A stretch of 36,072 nucleotides of DNA from assembly GCA_947479645.1 (NCBI GenBank), contig CANKAJ010000041.1, positions 1 through 36,072 on the forward strand. Reading direction: 5' to 3'. The position numbers and the translations under genes were made by a program. Under the pieces are notes generated by a model. That model worked only from the letters and a program-made list of their open reading frames with translations, searched no databases and was not told where the DNA came from. Source of the DNA: Betaproteobacteria bacterium. GTDB lineage: Bacteria; Pseudomonadota; Gammaproteobacteria; Burkholderiales; SG8-39. Of this stretch, positions 35,187-36,072 are shown one piece after another (position 1 is the stretch's first letter; every line of letters begins with the position of its first letter).

Positions 35187-35903
35187 ATGAAAATCCGCAA
35201 ATTCATACTGTTGTCCGTGGCTGTCGTCATCGTGGCCATCGTCGCGGCCAGCTTCTGGGCTTACAACTCGCTCGATTCGCTGGTGCAGGCGGCCATGGAG
35301 AAGTACGGGTCGGAAATCACTCAGGTCTCGGTCAAAGTGGCCGCTGTCAGGCTTGCTCCGGCCAGCGGCGAAGGCGAGATCAAGGGCCTGGTGCTGGGCA
35401 ATCCGAAGGGCTTTACCACTGATAGCGCTCTCAAGGTGGGTGCCATCAGTCTGCGCATCGATCCGGCTTCGCTGACTCGCGATGTGGTGGTGATTCGGGA
35501 GGTGGTCATTCAGTCGCCGCAGGTCACTTACGAAAGCGGCGACGGCAACAATCTGGAGACCATACAGAAGAACATCGAAGCCTACGTGACGCGCTTGACC
35601 GGCGGCAAAAAAGATGAAACCGGGCCAACGAAGAAATTCATCATCGAGAACGTCTATATCAGGGATGGACAGGTCACCATCAAGACGCCGCTCACGCTGG
35701 GCAAGACGCTTTCGTCCGGCATTCCCGACCTGCATCTGCGTGATGTGGGCAAGCGTAGCAATGGTGCAACTGCGGGGGAAGTGGCCGGCCAGGTGTGGCA
35801 GGCATTGCTCAGGAGTACTGGCAATGTCGCATCGAAGATCGGCGGCGCCATCAGTGACGGTGCCAGGGGCGCCGTGGACAGCGTCAAGAGACTGTTCAAG
35901 TAG
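35187..35903 (+). CDS. AsmA-like membrane-anchored periplasmic protein
   Basis: A 238-residue protein. Basic start (MKIRK) and one hydrophobic helix (about residues 6-23) anchor it in the inner membrane, with the rest periplasmic. The region VSVKVAAVRLAPASGEGEIKG followed by LVLGNPKGF, LKVGAISLRIDPASL and VVVIREVVIQSPQVTYE has the alternating beta pattern of the N-terminus of AsmA/DUF748-like proteins. Such proteins are linked to lipid transport or outer-membrane homeostasis. The C-terminus is amphipathic helical with repeated Gly/Ala. Start at ATG 35187 has GGAGG only four bases upstream; ATG 35175 is an alternative. Specific function unknown. Confidence 0.75.
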   Translation: MKIRKFILLSVAVVIVAIVAASFWAYNSLDSLVQAAMEKYGSEITQVSVKVAAVRLAPASGEGEIKGLVLGNPKGFTTDSALKVGAISLRIDPASLTRDVVVIREVVIQSPQVTYESGDGNNLETIQKNIEAYVTRLTGGKKDETGPTKKFIIENVYIRDGQVTIKTPLTLGKTLSSGIPDLHLRDVGKRSNGATAGEVAGQVWQALLRSTGNVASKIGGAISDGARGAVDSVKRLFK

Positions 35904-35919
35904 CCGGTTATAAAATTAG

Positions 35920-36021
35920 GGAATTACTGAACAAGTGGGCTACGCCCGCCTTGTATATCCCCCACTTCAGAGGAAACACTTTGTACGCTTTCTCCATGTT
36001 TGATACTTATTCAGTGTTTCC
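35920..36021. mobile_element. 102-bp MITE with IS5-like ends and TTAG target duplication
   Basis: Left end GGAATTACTGAACAAGT (35920-35936) and right end, read on the minus strand, GGAAACACTGAATAAGT (36021-36005) match at 14 of 17 positions. The element is flanked by TTAG at 35916-35919 and 36022-36025. IS5-family elements have ends with GGAA...GAA(C/T)AAG and duplicate a 4-bp YTAR target, which TTAG fits. There is no room for a transposase, so this is a non-autonomous MITE. Inside, ACAAG/CTTGT with GGGC/GCCC (35931-35954) forms a hairpin, and an AGGAAACACT copy (35971-35980) pairs with the right end. It lies 16 bp after the AsmA-like stop. Confidence 0.75.
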
Positions 36022-36034
36022 TTAGTTTCAATAA

Positions 36035-36058
36035 GACTGGCACACAACGGTGTCAGTC
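36035..36058 (+). repeat. Hairpin at the window end
   Basis: GACTGGCAC pairs with GTGTCAGTC (one G-U) over a 6-nt loop. No T-run follows. It is just outside the MITE and may be part of the native flank or another element continuing beyond the window. Confidence 0.4.
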
Positions 36059-36072
36059 CGAGGGTAGCGACG

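Noticed and set aside
1..36072. CRISPR array, tRNA/rRNA, toxin-antitoxin or defence island
   Set aside because: I saw no repeat-spacer pattern, no tRNA-like cloverleaf and no recognisable defence or toxin proteins on either strand.

Overview
The window is a dense stretch of bacterial chromosome with fairly high GC, mostly with short gaps and operon-like overlaps. Gene content and order point to a betaproteobacterium: aroQ-accB, mpl-yqiA-rnb-tonB-aroE-mtgA, hemL-thiE-thiD-rubredoxin-pilGHIJL, a Bug-type tripartite tricarboxylate (TTT) transporter, and a CorA-like protein carrying an MgtE-type N-terminus. I cannot place it more finely by reading alone. No tRNA, rRNA, CRISPR array, phage or complete insertion sequence is visible.

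Layout. (1) 1-2180, minus strand: a small nucleotidyltransferase-like protein, a TlpA-type thioredoxin, AroQ and the N-terminal part of AccB. (2) 2315-9028, plus strand: Mpl (peptidoglycan recycling), a YqiA-type esterase, an RNase II-family protein, a TonB-like protein, AroE and MtgA. The aroE-mtgA gap holds three consecutive hairpins. (3) 9228-12033, minus: an orphan PilB/GspE-like ATPase with repeated MshEN-like N-terminal motifs, followed by an HDOD protein. (4) 12354-17728: an accessory-looking catabolic block of TctB-TctA-Bug receptor-MmgE/PrpD on the minus strand, diverging from an SDR-fold gene that lacks the usual catalytic Tyr. (5) 17765-20638, minus: a UMF1-type MFS transporter, a YbdL-type aminotransferase and a DUF4124-like protein. 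(6) 20832-22187, plus: an MgtE_N-CorA chimera with GMS instead of the GMN signature. (7) 22266-25054, minus: hemL, thiE, thiD (tetrapyrrole and thiamin synthesis). (8) 25146-34479, plus: rubredoxin, then the complete Pil-Chp chemosensory system for type IV pili (pilG, pilH, pilI, pilJ, pilL). PilL is a 1771-residue hybrid kinase with five candidate Hpt histidines. (9) 34480-36072: a cold-shock gene with a long leader and a strong terminator, an AsmA-like membrane-anchored protein, and a 102-bp IS5-type MITE with a 4-bp target duplication.

How the parts may connect. Several genes serve the envelope: Mpl and MtgA act on peptidoglycan, TonB energises outer-membrane receptors, TlpA handles periplasmic thiols, and the AsmA-like protein is periplasmic. 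Two loci relate to surface-appendage control: the Pil-Chp array and the orphan PilB-like ATPase with HDOD. The best candidates for something little described are the structured aroE-mtgA spacer, the MgtE_N-CorA(GMS) fusion, the multi-MshEN ATPase/HDOD pair, the SDR without YxxxK next to the TTT/MmgE operon, and the MITE. I did not find an unambiguous new multi-gene system such as a defence island.
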